From Alkalibacillus haloalkaliphilus (lineage in GTDB: Bacteria > Bacillota > Bacilli > Bacillales > Alkalibacillaceae), in assembly GCF_007991275.1 (NCBI RefSeq), contig NZ_BJYA01000003.1, forward strand, positions 124,001 to 188,000: a stretch of DNA of 64,000 nt. Reading direction: 5' to 3'. Positions 26,441 through 36,034 of this stretch are shown piece by piece (position 1 is the stretch's first letter; the number at the start of each line of letters is the position of its first letter). The position numbers were made by a program, and so were the translations under genes. Under the pieces are notes generated by a model. The model searched no databases, was not told where the DNA came from, and saw only the letters and a list, made by a program, of their open reading frames with translations.

Positions 26441-27019
26441 TTAAGCAGATGGCTCCTCCATATCATTGAAAAACAGATCAGCATCTTGTACAGCCTCTTG
26501 AAAGTTTTCATCTGGTAGTGGTGGCAGCTCATCCAATGATGTTAAACCGAAAAAAGTTAAAAACTCTTTAGTAGTTTGGAAAAGAATAGGACGACCACTT
26601 GTCTCTTTCCGCCCACATTCTTCGATTAGAAATCGTGAAACTAACGTTTGGATCGGCCCATCACTTTTCACACCCCGAATATCTTCTATTTCAACTCTTG
26701 TTATTGGCTGTTGATACGCAATAATCGCTAAAGTTTCTAAAGCAGCTTGTGAAAGCTTCGAACTTGAGTTCGTTTCTTGCATTTTCTCAAAGTACAAAGC
26801 GTGTTCAGACTTAGTTGTTAAGTAATAAACACCCTTTTGTTCTAAGATAGATAATCCCCTTTGTCCATGTTCATAATCATACTTCAACTCTTCTAGTAAT
26901 ATTTCGGCTGTTTCCCCATTGACAGAGAGTACTTTCTTAATTTGTGCCATTGATATCCCTTCATCGCCAGAGGCAAATAACAACCCTTCTAATACGCCTT
27001 TAAGTTGAGCTAGTTCCAT
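26441..27019 (-). CDS. scpB: Segregation and condensation protein B
   Basis: 192 residues with two winged-helix domains; ETLAIIAYQQPITRVEIEDIRGV is the conserved ScpB motif at about 100-122. It dimerises and, with ScpA and SMC, forms the condensin that compacts and separates chromosomes. ATG with GGAGGATT. It overlaps scpA by 20 bases, as is usual. Confidence 0.96.
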   Translation of the reverse strand: MELAQLKGVLEGLLFASGDEGISMAQIKKVLSVNGETAEILLEELKYDYEHGQRGLSILEQKGVYYLTTKSEHALYFEKMQETNSSSKLSQAALETLAIIAYQQPITRVEIEDIRGVKSDGPIQTLVSRFLIEECGRKETSGRPILFQTTKEFLTFFGLTSLDELPPLPDENFQEAVQDADLFFNDMEEPSA

Positions 27020-27770
27020 AATAATCCTCCGTTAAGGCCACTGTTATATCTTCAAAATTTTCTTTCTGATAGCAAATAATCGTATAAGTTTTCATTAATT
27101 CAAGCAATGCTAGAAAAGTAGTAACGACTTCAAACTTCTGTTCATATTCAAACAATCCAAAAAATGAAGATTCACCTTTGAATTTATGTAGTGTGTTCAC
27201 AACATCACCCATTCGGTCTTCAATCGATATTTCTTGCCGTTGGATCGTTGTTTCCATTGGTTCAAGTAACTTTTTCCGTCTTAATACTTTTTGAAAAGCT
27301 TCAGTCAGATCTACTACAGATAGTACTTCGCTACGTTTAACAACTTCTTCTGATTGAAACGGTGTTAAATCAACTGGTACCCGAGTGTAAACTTGATTTG
27401 ATTCTTGTTCTTTTTCTTTTAGAACTTTTGAAGCTTCTTTATACTTTTTATATTCAACTAACCTTTGAATTAATTCTTCTTGTGGGTCTTCTTCGTATTC
27501 ATCTTCAAAATCTAACTCTTGTTTCGGCAATAACATATTACTTTTGATTTCTAACAAAGTTGCTGCCATCACTAAATATTCACTAGCAATATCTAAATGT
27601 AAATCTTGCATTGTATGAATATAATTCATATATTGATCTGCGATTTCTTTTAAAGGAACTTCATAAATATCAATCTCATACTGGTTAATTAAATGTAATA
27701 ACAAGTCTAATGGTCCCTCAAACGCGTCAATTTTCACTTTATAGATTGACTCACTCATCAACTCACTCAT
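27000..27770 (-). CDS. scpA: Segregation and condensation protein A
   Basis: 256 residues, the kleisin of the SMC-ScpAB condensin. The N-terminal helix contains AFEGPLDLLLHLI, which contacts the SMC neck; the acidic central linker (about 90-110) and the C-terminal winged helix, which binds the SMC head, are present. The start is either the first ATG or the ATG four codons later; neither has a strong ribosome binding site. Confidence 0.95.
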   Translation of the reverse strand: MSELMSESIYKVKIDAFEGPLDLLLHLINQYEIDIYEVPLKEIADQYMNYIHTMQDLHLDIASEYLVMAATLLEIKSNMLLPKQELDFEDEYEEDPQEELIQRLVEYKKYKEASKVLKEKEQESNQVYTRVPVDLTPFQSEEVVKRSEVLSVVDLTEAFQKVLRRKKLLEPMETTIQRQEISIEDRMGDVVNTLHKFKGESSFFGLFEYEQKFEVVTTFLALLELMKTYTIICYQKENFEDITVALTEDYYGTSST

Positions 27771-27854
27771 TTCAAATCGGTTACCTTACTAACTTCATGT
27801 TACCAAATATCAAAGGAAAAAGGAATATCGCAATCGTTTCTTCACACTTCATTA

Positions 27855-27896
27855 GCAAAAATAAAGTGGCTTCAACTCTCATTGAGTCGAAACCAC
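27855..27896 (-). terminator. Intrinsic terminator after ribT
   Basis: 13-bp stem (27866-27878 with 27884-27896, two G-U pairs) and a TTTATTTTT tail on the minus strand. Confidence 0.82.
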
Positions 27897-27904
27897 CCTT
27901 TTAA

Positions 27905-28246
27905 TTACTCACATTGATCAAAGAAATCTTTAGTTTGGCCGTCACCACATATCTCATACTGCTCTTGATATTGGTCTTTTAAAGCCTTAACCATTTCTTT
28001 ACCTATACCTTGATTTCGGTGTGAAGGTGTTACGCTTATATGCTGAACAATCATTTGTTCATTATTAAACCTAGCACCAATCGCACCTAATATATCCTCA
28101 TCTTTCCATAAGAACAATTGCCAGTCATCATTGTTTTCATATTCTTTGATTGTTGATTGCAGCTTTTTAACTTCTTTTTCATCTGGCATGAAAGATAGTA
28201 AGCCCATGGCAATCTTCTCAAAGCTCTTTTTATATTTTATAAGCAT
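27905..28246 (-). CDS. ribT: GNAT acetyltransferase RibT, outside any riboflavin operon
   Basis: 113 residues. The N-terminus (MLIKYKKSFEKIAMGLLSFMP) is nearly identical to B. subtilis RibT, and the GNAT acetyl-CoA signature appears as RNQGIGKEM near residue 80. In B. subtilis it is the last gene of ribDEAHT; its substrate is not known. Here ppiB lies directly upstream, and no ribD/E/A/H genes or FMN riboswitch are seen. ATG with AGAGGGG. Confidence 0.88.
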   Translation of the reverse strand: MLIKYKKSFEKIAMGLLSFMPDEKEVKKLQSTIKEYENNDDWQLFLWKDEDILGAIGARFNNEQMIVQHISVTPSHRNQGIGKEMVKALKDQYQEQYEICGDGQTKDFFDQCE

Positions 28247-28387
28247 AGAAACCCCTCTTTAAACTTTCAATTACTTACATATTTTTACCAAATAACGTCT
28301 ATATAATACAATATATACTTTACTTGTTTTTGTTCATTTGTCAATAATACATTTTTTAGGAAGAGGGACACAATAATTTATAGAACA

Positions 28388-28822
28388 TTATGCTTCAGTG
28401 ATTACTACTTTTTGCATAACATCACCTGGCTGAACTCGGTCCACAATTTCAACTCCATCTGTTACTTTACCAAAAACAGTATGGCGTCCGTCAAGGTGTG
28501 GCTGAGCATCATGACAAATGAAGAATTGGCTTCCGCCTGTGTCTTTACCTGCATGTGCCATTGATAATGAACCACGTTCATGTTTGTTCGGATTTCCTTC
28601 AGTTTCACACTTAATAGTATAGCCTGGCCCACCAGTTCCGTTACCAGTTGGGCACCCTCCTTGGATGACAAAACCAGGAATTACACGGTGGAATGTTAAG
28701 CCGTCGTAAAATCCATCATTAGCAAGTTTTACAAAGTTATCTACTGTGTTTGGTGCTCCATCTTCAAATAAATCAATTTTAATTTGTTCTCCATTTTCGA
28801 ATTGAATTGTTGCTTTTTTCAT
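28388..28822 (-). CDS. ppiB: Peptidyl-prolyl cis-trans isomerase (cyclophilin)
   Basis: 144-residue cytoplasmic cyclophilin catalysing prolyl isomerisation. Active-site stretch [13 protein letters not shown], and [22 protein letters not shown] are typical. ATG with a GAAGGG site. The distance to lysA (27 bases) suggests common transcription. The 141 bases between it and ribT hold no clear terminator or riboswitch. Confidence 0.96.
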   Translation of the reverse strand: MKKATIQFENGEQIKIDLFEDGAPNTVDNFVKLANDGFYDGLTFHRVIPGFVIQGGCPTGNGTGGPGYTIKCETEGNPNKHERGSLSMAHAGKDTGGSQFFICHDAQPHLDGRHTVFGKVTDGVEIVDRVQPGDVMQKVVITEA

Positions 28823-28849
28823 TTCAAAATCCCTTCTTTCTTATCTATT

Positions 28850-30127
28850 TTACTCATATGAAAGGTCAAAACGTGTCAAATCTTGATAGCGTTCACGTTT
28901 TATTACTAATCGATCTTCACCGTTTTCAACAAAAACAACTGCTGCTTTAGGAAAACGGTTATAATTACTTGCCATGGAATAGCCATATGCGCCTGTTGAG
29001 AAAACAGCTAAATAGTCGCCACTTTCTATTGTAGGCACTTCTATATCCCAAATCAACATATCGCCAGTTTCGCAACACTTACCAGCAATTGAAACAGTTT
29101 CTTCTTTCGGTTCATCAATTTTGTTAAGTAGCTCCGCTTCATACTCTGCTTGGTATAGTGCAGGTCTTATATTATCAGTCATACCACCATCTACTGAAAC
29201 ATACTTTCGCACTCCAGGAATATCTTTAATTGAGCCGACTTCATAAATGGTTACACCTGCATCACCAACGATCGAGCGTCCTGGCTCAATCCAAATCTCT
29301 GGCATAGACAACCCATGCTCATTAGCCGCTTGCTTGACGGAGTCAACTAAAGCTGTAACATAATTTTGTAATGGTAACGGTTCATCTTCTTGAGTGTATT
29401 TAATTCCGAAGCCTCCACCGAGGTTAATCACTTCAGCTTCGAATTCAAATTTCTCTTTCCACTGTGCTAAAGCTTTATATAAAGCTTGTACTGTCATTTC
29501 AAATCCTGTCGTTTCAAATATCTGTGATCCGATGTGGCTATGCACACCTTGTAAATGGATTCTTTCGTTGTTCAATACTTCGGATACAGCTTGATCAGCT
29601 TGACCGCTTAATAAATCAAAGCCGAACTTCGAATCTTCTTGACCAGTCAAAATATACTCATGCGTGTGTGCTTCGATCCCTGGTGTAATTCGAATGAGTG
29701 CATTAACAGTTTCATTCTTCTCTTTTAGAATCGCATTTAAAAGTTCGATTTCATAAAAATTATCAATGACAATGCATCCTACATTATAGTCAATTGCCAT
29801 TTCTAACTCAGAAATACTTTTATTATTACCGTGAAGGTGGATTTTGTCAGCAGGATAACCTGCTTCAATCGCTGTGTACAACTCACCTTCTGAGACGACA
29901 TCTAAACTCAATTCTTCTTGCTTTGCAACTTGTAGCATTGCAATTGAAGAGAATGCTTTACTTGCATAAGCCACTTGAAAATTAACATCTTGCTCTTTAA
30001 ATGTTTGAACAAAAGCCCTTGCGTTGTTTCGGATTTTTTCTACGTCATATACGAAAAGTGGTGTTCCATACTTTTCTGCTAAGCTAATTAGACTTTTCCC
30101 ACCTATGTGTAATGTATCTTTAACCAT
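28850..30127 (-). CDS. lysA: Diaminopimelate decarboxylase
   Basis: PLP-dependent last enzyme of lysine synthesis, meso-diaminopimelate to L-lysine. 425 residues, alanine-racemase-like barrel: PLP-lysine in YASKAFSS, INLGGGFGIKY phosphate-binding loop, GRSIVG and GKCCETGD active-site motifs. ATG 30127 has AGGTGA 5-6 bases upstream; an in-frame GTG lies within that site. Upstream there is no lysine riboswitch. In B. subtilis lysA likewise follows spoVAF. Confidence 0.96.
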   Translation of the reverse strand: MVKDTLHIGGKSLISLAEKYGTPLFVYDVEKIRNNARAFVQTFKEQDVNFQVAYASKAFSSIAMLQVAKQEELSLDVVSEGELYTAIEAGYPADKIHLHGNNKSISELEMAIDYNVGCIVIDNFYEIELLNAILKEKNETVNALIRITPGIEAHTHEYILTGQEDSKFGFDLLSGQADQAVSEVLNNERIHLQGVHSHIGSQIFETTGFEMTVQALYKALAQWKEKFEFEAEVINLGGGFGIKYTQEDEPLPLQNYVTALVDSVKQAANEHGLSMPEIWIEPGRSIVGDAGVTIYEVGSIKDIPGVRKYVSVDGGMTDNIRPALYQAEYEAELLNKIDEPKEETVSIAGKCCETGDMLIWDIEVPTIESGDYLAVFSTGAYGYSMASNYNRFPKAAVVFVENGEDRLVIKRERYQDLTRFDLSYE

Positions 30128-30250
30128 GAAACTCACCTATCCATTTCTCTATAGACAATTCTCTCTATACAATACAGTAAACTTACCATATGGAAAAGCA
30201 ACGTTCAATTATTTTTCGTTCGAAAATTTCATTCATTTCAACTTCGAATC

Positions 30251-30289
30251 TAAATAAAGCAGGTTATGAATATAAACATAACCTGCTTT
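30251..30289 (-). terminator. Intrinsic terminator of the spoVA operon
   Basis: Perfect 13-bp stem (30256-30268 with 30277-30289) and 8-base loop, 8 bases after the spoVAF stop; the downstream minus-strand tail is only weakly T-rich (TATTTAG). Confidence 0.78.
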
Positions 30290-30297
30290 TAATAACA

Positions 30298-31779
30298 TTA
30301 TTCAGAATCAGGTCCAGATCCAGTTCGTTTATCATCTTGCGGGTGAACGATACTTGGTCGACGTTCTTGAATCGGAACTGAAACTCTAAACAAGATGTTA
30401 TACATTGCTTTTGCATTGAACGGTATTAACGGCCATAAATATGGCGTGTTTAATGAGTAAGTGCGAGTTAAAATTAAAGCATACAATGTCATTCCAAGCA
30501 CTAAACCTAAAACGCCAAATGAAGCAGTTAAAATGACAAGCGCCATTCTTGCTATTTTATTTGCTACTGATAATTCATAACTCGGTGTTGCATAACTTCC
30601 AACTGCAGCAATTGCGACATAAAGTATTATTTCTGGTGTAAAGAGCCCTACTTCAATGGCGATCTCACCGATTAACACTGCCGCTATTAAACCGAGTGCG
30701 GTCGATACAGCAGTCGGAGTATGAATGGCTGCTATTCGAAGGAATTCTAACCCTAAGTCTGCTAGTAATGCTTGTACGACAATCGGTACATTACCTTCAT
30801 CTGAAGGACCAATGTAAGCTAAGTTTTCAGGTAGTCTGTCAGGTTCTAAAACAAATAGTAACCACAATGGAAGTAAGAATAGTGAAGCTAATATGCCTAA
30901 AAACCTCACCCACCTTACAAATGTACCAATAAAGGGGACTTGTCTAAATTCCTCGGCGTGTTGAACGTGGTGAAAATATGTCGTCGGTGTAATCATCACA
31001 CTTGGAGATGTATCCACCATGACTAAAACGTGTCCTTCAAACAAGTGAGCTGAAGCTACGTCTGGCCTTTCTGTATACCTCACTAATGGAAAAGGTGTTT
31101 TAGCCTGATTTAATATAAACTCCTCTAATGTCTTGTCTGACATGGACAATCCATCAACATCAATTTTCTCAATTTCACTTCTCACCGTTTCGATTAATCC
31201 CGGGTCTGCTATATCATCAATGTACATAATTGAGACGTCCATTTTGGAACGCCTACCTACTTGCATAATTTCTAGACGTAAATTTTCATCTCTTACACGC
31301 CTTCTTGTTAGACCGGCATTTTCGATAATATTTTCTGTAAAACCGTCTCGTGACCCTCGCACTACCCTTTCCGTATCTGGTTCTTCTGGTCCTCTTCCAG
31401 GGTAATTACGAACGTCTACTACAAAGGCTTTATCTTTTCCGTCTACGAGTACAACTAATAACCCCGACATAATTTCTGTCGCAGCATCATCAACTGATTG
31501 GATTTCTTCAAATTGATGATTGGCTAACCTATTTTTAACGATTTCTGGAACTTTATTTTCATTCTCTTCAAAGTCATTTATTTCAATAACTTTCTTTAAA
31601 ATTTCAGTTACAAATTCGGTGTCAACCAATCCATTTACATAGTAAAAGTCGACTTCTTTACCTAATACAATAATTGTTCGATATCCAATATCAAATGAAA
31701 CATCAAGGCCCAGCTTATCTTCAAAGATCTTTCTATTTTCTGTAATCGAGCTTTTAATTTTTAGTTCATCATTAGACAT
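30298..31779 (-). CDS. spoVAF: Stage V sporulation protein AF
   Basis: 493 residues from ATG 31779, the same length as B. subtilis SpoVAF. GerA-subunit A-like: a large N-terminal cytoplasmic region, then about five transmembrane helices from residue 320 on, with PTPTAVSTALGLIAA-type and LPLWLLFVLEPDRLP family motifs. Located in the spore inner membrane, it is linked to the germinant-receptor/SpoVA machinery, modulating germination rate. Last gene of the operon; a GTG four codons upstream is a possible but less likely start. Confidence 0.93.
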   Translation of the reverse strand: MSNDELKIKSSITENRKIFEDKLGLDVSFDIGYRTIIVLGKEVDFYYVNGLVDTEFVTEILKKVIEINDFEENENKVPEIVKNRLANHQFEEIQSVDDAATEIMSGLLVVLVDGKDKAFVVDVRNYPGRGPEEPDTERVVRGSRDGFTENIIENAGLTRRRVRDENLRLEIMQVGRRSKMDVSIMYIDDIADPGLIETVRSEIEKIDVDGLSMSDKTLEEFILNQAKTPFPLVRYTERPDVASAHLFEGHVLVMVDTSPSVMITPTTYFHHVQHAEEFRQVPFIGTFVRWVRFLGILASLFLLPLWLLFVLEPDRLPENLAYIGPSDEGNVPIVVQALLADLGLEFLRIAAIHTPTAVSTALGLIAAVLIGEIAIEVGLFTPEIILYVAIAAVGSYATPSYELSVANKIARMALVILTASFGVLGLVLGMTLYALILTRTYSLNTPYLWPLIPFNAKAMYNILFRVSVPIQERRPSIVHPQDDKRTGSGPDSE

Positions 31780-31794
31780 AAACAAACGCACCCT

Positions 31795-32151
31795 TTACCC
31801 TCTTGGTTTAAAGATCAATGCTACGATGAATCCGAATAATATTGCTGATGCGATACCTGCAGAAGTTAATTGAAAAATCCCAACTGCAATTCCTAAAAAT
31901 CCATGTTCCTCCGCTTGTACCATCGCACCGTGTAACAAAGAATGCCCGAAACTTGTAATTGGAACTGTAGCTCCAGCACCGGCAAATTCAATTAATTTAT
32001 CATACAGCCCGAAGCCGTCCAAGACAGCACCAGCAACAACAAATGAAGACATAACATGTGCTGGCGTTAGTTTGAAAATATCTAAAAGTAATTGTCCAAT
32101 AACACAAATTGCCCCACCTACAACGAAAGCCCAGAAAAAGTCCATGATCAT
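31795..32151 (-). CDS. spoVAEB: Stage V sporulation protein AE (SpoVAEb)
   Basis: 118-residue membrane protein with three to four helices, almost identical to B. subtilis SpoVAEb ([38 protein letters not shown]). Part of the channel moving dipicolinic acid into and out of the spore. Its ATG overlaps the spoVAD TGA (ATGA), indicating coupling. The next gene is spoVAF: no spoVAEA gene intervenes. Confidence 0.95.
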   Translation of the reverse strand: MIMDFFWAFVVGGAICVIGQLLLDIFKLTPAHVMSSFVVAGAVLDGFGLYDKLIEFAGAGATVPITSFGHSLLHGAMVQAEEHGFLGIAVGIFQLTSAGIASAILFGFIVALIFKPRG

Positions 32152-33161
32152 GATGTACTCACCCGCTTTAAGACAACACCGTGTGCAATACACGGAATTG
32201 TTTCTTTTTGTTGTACGATTGTAGGGCTTAGTAAAGCACCTGTAGCGATTACTAACACTTTATTTAACTCCCCTGCTTTTAACTGTTGAATGACTTGACC
32301 ATAAGTTACAATTGCTGAAGCTGCACACCCACTACCACCTGCAAATATGTTTTGATTTGAGTGATAAACCATTAATCCACAATCACGATGAACGTTTTCT
32401 ATGTCATAACCCGATTGATAAGCTAACTTTTTAACAATTGGAGTACCGACACTCGATAAGTCGCCAGTTAAAATTAAGTCGTAATCCTCTGGAGTTCGGT
32501 TGAAATCTTTTAAATGCTGCACAATGGTATCAGCGGCTGCTGGTGCCATTGCTGACCCCATATCTAATGGATCATCTGCGCCAAAATCAATTACTTTACC
32601 TATTGTTGCACCCTCTACTTGAATTGAACTATGCTCTTTAGAGATTAATGCCGAACCTGCGCCAGTAACGGTCGATGTTGCTGTATCAGGCTTTTGACCA
32701 CCATATTCAGTAGGGTAACGGAATTGTCTCTCCGCGGTTGAGTAGTGACTACTTGTACTTGCCAACACATAATTACAGTTTCCACTATCAACTAGTGACG
32801 CCCCCATAGCTAACGTCTGCATTGAAGTAGAGCAAGCGCCGAAAACACCTAGAAAAGAACTTTCATAGTTTCTTGCAGTATAATTTGAAGAGACCGTTTG
32901 ATTTAAAAGGTCTCCACTAATAATTAAATCAATCGCGTCTTCACGAACCTTAGACTTATCAATACACATCTTAATTGATTTATTAAGTATATTCTGCTCC
33001 GCTTGCTCCCAAGTTTTGCCGTCGCAGTATAAATCCTCATATGAATAGTCAAAGGTTTGACCTAAAGGACCTGCTTTCTCTTTCGGACCAGAGACAGTTG
33101 CAGTTCCTTTTATATAAACTTCGTTGTTATTAAAAATCCATGAATGCTTCCCTTGTTTCAT
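32148..33161 (-). CDS. spoVAD: Stage V sporulation protein AD
   Basis: 337 residues with a thiolase/ketosynthase-like fold ([14 protein letters not shown] around the thiolase-type cysteine). In B. subtilis SpoVAD binds dipicolinic acid on the inner membrane surface and is essential for its uptake. ATG with AAGGGGGG. Located between spoVAC and spoVAEB. Confidence 0.96.
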   Translation of the reverse strand: MKQGKHSWIFNNNEVYIKGTATVSGPKEKAGPLGQTFDYSYEDLYCDGKTWEQAEQNILNKSIKMCIDKSKVREDAIDLIISGDLLNQTVSSNYTARNYESSFLGVFGACSTSMQTLAMGASLVDSGNCNYVLASTSSHYSTAERQFRYPTEYGGQKPDTATSTVTGAGSALISKEHSSIQVEGATIGKVIDFGADDPLDMGSAMAPAAADTIVQHLKDFNRTPEDYDLILTGDLSSVGTPIVKKLAYQSGYDIENVHRDCGLMVYHSNQNIFAGGSGCAASAIVTYGQVIQQLKAGELNKVLVIATGALLSPTIVQQKETIPCIAHGVVLKRVSTS

Positions 33162-33181
33162 AAAAAAACCCCCCTTACACT

Positions 33182-33628
33182 TTAAAATAAAGTTTGAATT
33201 GTGTAGCGAATCACACCGACAACGTAAGCGGCTACCGTTCCAAATACAATAACGGAACCAGCTAACTTGAACATATTAGTAGAAATCCCTAATACGATCC
33301 CTTCACTTTTATGCTCTAACGCTGCACTCGTAATAGAGTTTGCAAAACCTGTTACTGGCACAGCTGATCCGGCTCCAGCAAACTGTCCTATCTTGTCATA
33401 CAATCCAAAGCCAGTTAATAAAGCCGCAATTAGTATCAAAGTCGTAACAGTTGGATTACCTGCCTCTTTTGAAGTAAACCCGAACATTTCCATGTAAAAA
33501 AACGTCAATCCTTGGCCAATCAAACAAATAAACCCTCCGACCATAAAAGCTTTTAAACAATTCCGAAAATACTTTGGTTTTGGTTGATAATCTTTTAATG
33601 ATTGCTTGTAGTTTTCTTTTGTTATCAA
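33182..33628 (-). CDS. spoVAC: Stage V sporulation protein AC
   Basis: 148-residue inner-membrane protein with about four helices; GFANSITSAALEHKSEG and GLYDKIGQFAGAGSAVPVTG are SpoVAC/AE family stretches. In B. subtilis it behaves as a mechanosensitive channel releasing dipicolinate. TTG start with AGGAG 9-10 bases upstream. Confidence 0.95.
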   Translation of the reverse strand: MITKENYKQSLKDYQPKPKYFRNCLKAFMVGGFICLIGQGLTFFYMEMFGFTSKEAGNPTVTTLILIAALLTGFGLYDKIGQFAGAGSAVPVTGFANSITSAALEHKSEGIVLGISTNMFKLAGSVIVFGTVAAYVVGVIRYTIQTLF

Positions 33629-33643
33629 TCGTCTTGCTCCTTT

Positions 33644-34060
33644 CTAGTTCACAAAAAATATCCATTGAAACAACGACCCTAATATTTTCCCAAAAACTAT
33701 AGCTAACACTAATAAAGGAATAAAATTGTCTACTTGTAATCTTTTAGCTAATATCGGAAATACATTAAGCACTTCGGTTAATGCAGCTGCCAACATCCCA
33801 ACAAAAATCCCGTGTAACAACCCCCAATACATTTCAACGACAATTGGTGTTTGAAACGTGTAGTCGCTAAATGTAATCCAAATGCCAAACATCGCACCTA
33901 ATATAACCGACCATTCATAAACACGAATCAGTTTGCCTGATTTAGACAGTTGAACTAATCGGGGAATTATACCTAATACAGTAAGAAAGGCTACAAAACC
34001 AGAACCTACCGCTAGACCAGCCGATAAGCCGACAATAATTTCTACAGCGTAACTAATCAT
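33644..34060 (-). CDS. spoVAB: Stage V sporulation protein AB
   Basis: 138-residue polytopic membrane protein (four to five helices). The motifs GLSAGLAVGSGFVAFLTVLG and EVLNVFPILAKR fit SpoVAB. Role within the SpoVA complex is not defined. It overlaps spoVAA by 8 bases; only a weak ribosome site is visible, so translation may depend on spoVAA. Confidence 0.94.
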   Translation of the reverse strand: MISYAVEIIVGLSAGLAVGSGFVAFLTVLGIIPRLVQLSKSGKLIRVYEWSVILGAMFGIWITFSDYTFQTPIVVEMYWGLLHGIFVGMLAAALTEVLNVFPILAKRLQVDNFIPLLVLAIVFGKILGSLFQWIFFVN

Positions 34061-34664
34061 TATTTTTGTTCAACTCATTTTCATTAAATGTGACGTATTC
34101 ATATAAATTCTGATCGTAGTTAAACATTTCAACTTCAAGCGGACTTGGTTCTTCATTAAACTTCTTCTTTAAGAAATGGTTAAAGAATAAAATCATCCCT
34201 AAACCTAACCCAATTGAATACGGGATTTGTAACCATAGGACACTTCGATCTATATCACCAGACATCATGCTGTGCAACTTCTCCTGTACTTCTGGCATGC
34301 TTACATCAAAATGAAAATTCATAACAGCCATAGCTGCTCCTATAAATAAAAGGGTCCAAATGAAAAACACATAAATGGGATACATTTTCGTACGAGGCTG
34401 TTCAAGTATTAAAATCGTTTGTGATGGTCCAACAGATTCAATATCGTTTTCTGGATACAGGTTTTGTATTTTTTTAATAATGTTATATAGATCAATTACT
34501 TTATACGTTTGATCATTCTCTGTTACTTCATAAACAAATAAGTTTAAAAGCTTACTTTGCAATTCCTCTGCACAACTAATCCAGGCGATATCTCCTAGTC
34601 TTATTTGGTCGTTGACATTAACTTTCCGCTTGTATTTCAGACGCAAATAGATGACATTAGACAT
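34053..34664 (-). CDS. spoVAA: Stage V sporulation protein AA
   Basis: 203 residues: cytoplasmic N-terminal region (IRLGDIAWI), then two transmembrane helices at about 112-132 and 153-172. First gene of the spoVA operon, expressed in the forespore. ATG with GGGATGGG. Assigned by sequence style and operon position. Confidence 0.92.
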   Translation of the reverse strand: MSNVIYLRLKYKRKVNVNDQIRLGDIAWISCAEELQSKLLNLFVYEVTENDQTYKVIDLYNIIKKIQNLYPENDIESVGPSQTILILEQPRTKMYPIYVFFIWTLLFIGAAMAVMNFHFDVSMPEVQEKLHSMMSGDIDRSVLWLQIPYSIGLGLGMILFFNHFLKKKFNEEPSPLEVEMFNYDQNLYEYVTFNENELNKNND

Positions 34665-34697
34665 TTGTTAGACCCATCCCTTGAATTGCTATATTGT

Positions 34698-34726
34698 TAT
34701 TATGTACATCGAATAGTAATCCATGT
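34698..34726 (-). promoter_or_regulatory. Sigma-G type promoter of the spoVA operon
   Basis: ACATG, 17 bases, CATAATA on the minus strand, 33 bases before the spoVAA start. The -10 matches the sigma-G CATnHTA pattern completely, the -35 four of five. Confidence 0.6.
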
Positions 34727-34774
34727 ATTTTTTACAACTTATAATGAGCCGATTTGTTAAGCTCTTTAGAACAA

Positions 34775-34825
34775 AAAAATAAAAGGAACATTAACCTGGA
34801 TTTACAAGTTAATGTTCCTTTTATT
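34775..34825 (-). terminator. Intrinsic terminator after spoIIA operon
   Basis: 15-bp or longer stem (34781-34795 with 34808-34822) and an ATTTTTTTG tail on the minus strand, 8 bases beyond the sigF stop. Confidence 0.9.
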
Positions 34826-34832
34826 TATTATT

Positions 34833-35585
34833 TTATGTCTCCAACAAATCTTCTAATTCAGACAAGATGTTCTTCTCCAAACGTGAAACTTGTACTTGAG
34901 ATATATTTAGTCGTTTAGCCACTTCTGACTGGGTTTGGTCTTTATAGTACCTTAAGTAAATAATTAACCTTTCCCGATTGTCTAGTTTTTGTATCGCTTC
35001 TTTTAAAGCAATATGATCGAACCACCTTGTTTCTTTATCAGCAATTTGATCCATCAATGTAATTGGGTCACCTTCATTTTCATACACCGTTTCGTGGATC
35101 GAATGAGTGCCTTGATTTGCTTCAATCGCCATAACAAGTTCTTCTTTCGGGATTTCCAGCGCCTCACTTAATTCTGCAATGGATGGAGAGCGTCCATATG
35201 CCTTTGTTAATTCATCTTTTTTTGCTCTAATTTTATGGTTCATTTCTTTTAATGATCGGCTCACTTTAATTGAACCATCATCTCGAATAAACCGCTGAAT
35301 TTCACCAATAATCATTGGCACAGCGTAAGTCGAAAAGCGCACATCATAACTTAAGTCAAATTTATCAATTGACTTAATTAATCCTATACACCCTATTTGA
35401 AATAAGTCGTCAGCTTCATAACCTCGGTTTAAAAAACGTTGAACAACCGACCAAACAAGTCGAGTGTTCTTCTCAACAATTAAATCTCGCGCGTCTTGAT
35501 CACCTTGCTGACTTCGTTCGATGAGTTCTTTCACTTCTTCATTTGATAAAGCGCGCTCATCCTTAACTTGCTTATTTTCTTTCAT
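34833..35585 (-). CDS. sigF: RNA polymerase sigma-F factor
   Basis: Forespore-specific sigma factor. 250 residues with region 2 (DLFQIGCIGL, FSTYAVPMIIGEIQRFIRDDG), region 3 and region 4 helix-turn-helix (SEVAKRLNISQVQVSRLEK). Held inactive by SpoIIAB. Of three clustered starts (GTG 35594, ATG 35591, ATG 35585), the last has GGTGA at proper spacing; the spoIIAB stop overlaps the first two. Last gene of spoIIA. Confidence 0.97.
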   Translation of the reverse strand: MKENKQVKDERALSNEEVKELIERSQQGDQDARDLIVEKNTRLVWSVVQRFLNRGYEADDLFQIGCIGLIKSIDKFDLSYDVRFSTYAVPMIIGEIQRFIRDDGSIKVSRSLKEMNHKIRAKKDELTKAYGRSPSIAELSEALEIPKEELVMAIEANQGTHSIHETVYENEGDPITLMDQIADKETRWFDHIALKEAIQKLDNRERLIIYLRYYKDQTQSEVAKRLNISQVQVSRLEKNILSELEDLLET

Positions 35586-35590
35586 TGACA

Positions 35591-36034
35591 TCACCGGACA
35601 GCATGACGTTCATTGTGATTGAATTTTTTCCTTAATGTTACCGTTGTACCTTGACCTTCAGCTGACACCACTTCAAACTCATCCATAAAATTCTCCATAA
35701 TCGTAAAGCCCATCCCAGAGCGTTCTAACTCTGGCTTAGAAGTATACATCGGTTCAACCGCTTCGTCGATGTCAGGAATTCCTTTTCCGTGATCTATAAT
35801 CTTTAATGACACTTCTTGTTCATCAATATGGCATTCTAACTCTACAATACCTTGGTCTACGTCTTCATAACCGTGAATAATTGCATTCGTTACCGCTTCA
35901 GAAACAACTGTTTTCACTTCTGTTAGTTCATCCATCGTCGGGTCTAGTTGTGATATAAAAGAAGCAACAACTACTCTCGCAAAAGATTCATTCTCACTTT
36001 TAGCAGCCATCTCAACTTTCATATGATTGTTCAT
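35591..36034 (-). CDS. spoIIAB: Anti-sigma-F factor / serine kinase SpoIIAB
   Basis: 147 residues, GHKL ATPase fold: N-box [13 protein letters not shown]1 box DHGKGIPD, G2 [10 protein letters not shown]. It binds sigma-F, and phosphorylates SpoIIAA on serine. ATG overlaps the spoIIAA TGA by four bases (ATGA). An internal ATG four codons on is a less likely start. Confidence 0.97.
   Translation of the reverse strand: MNNHMKVEMAAKSENESFARVVVASFISQLDPTMDELTEVKTVVSEAVTNAIIHGYEDVDQGIVELECHIDEQEVSLKIIDHGKGIPDIDEAVEPMYTSKPELERSGMGFTIMENFMDEFEVVSAEGQGTTVTLRKKFNHNERHAVR

Noticed and set aside
28247-28387. FMN riboswitch upstream of ribT
   Set aside because: The 141 bases are AT-rich and show neither the conserved FMN-element core nor a terminator-antiterminator pair.
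30128-30297. Lysine riboswitch upstream of lysA
   Set aside because: Only about 170 bases are available, part of it the spoVA terminator; no L-box core sequence is present. Short TATAGAGA repeats there were not convincing as a regulatory element.
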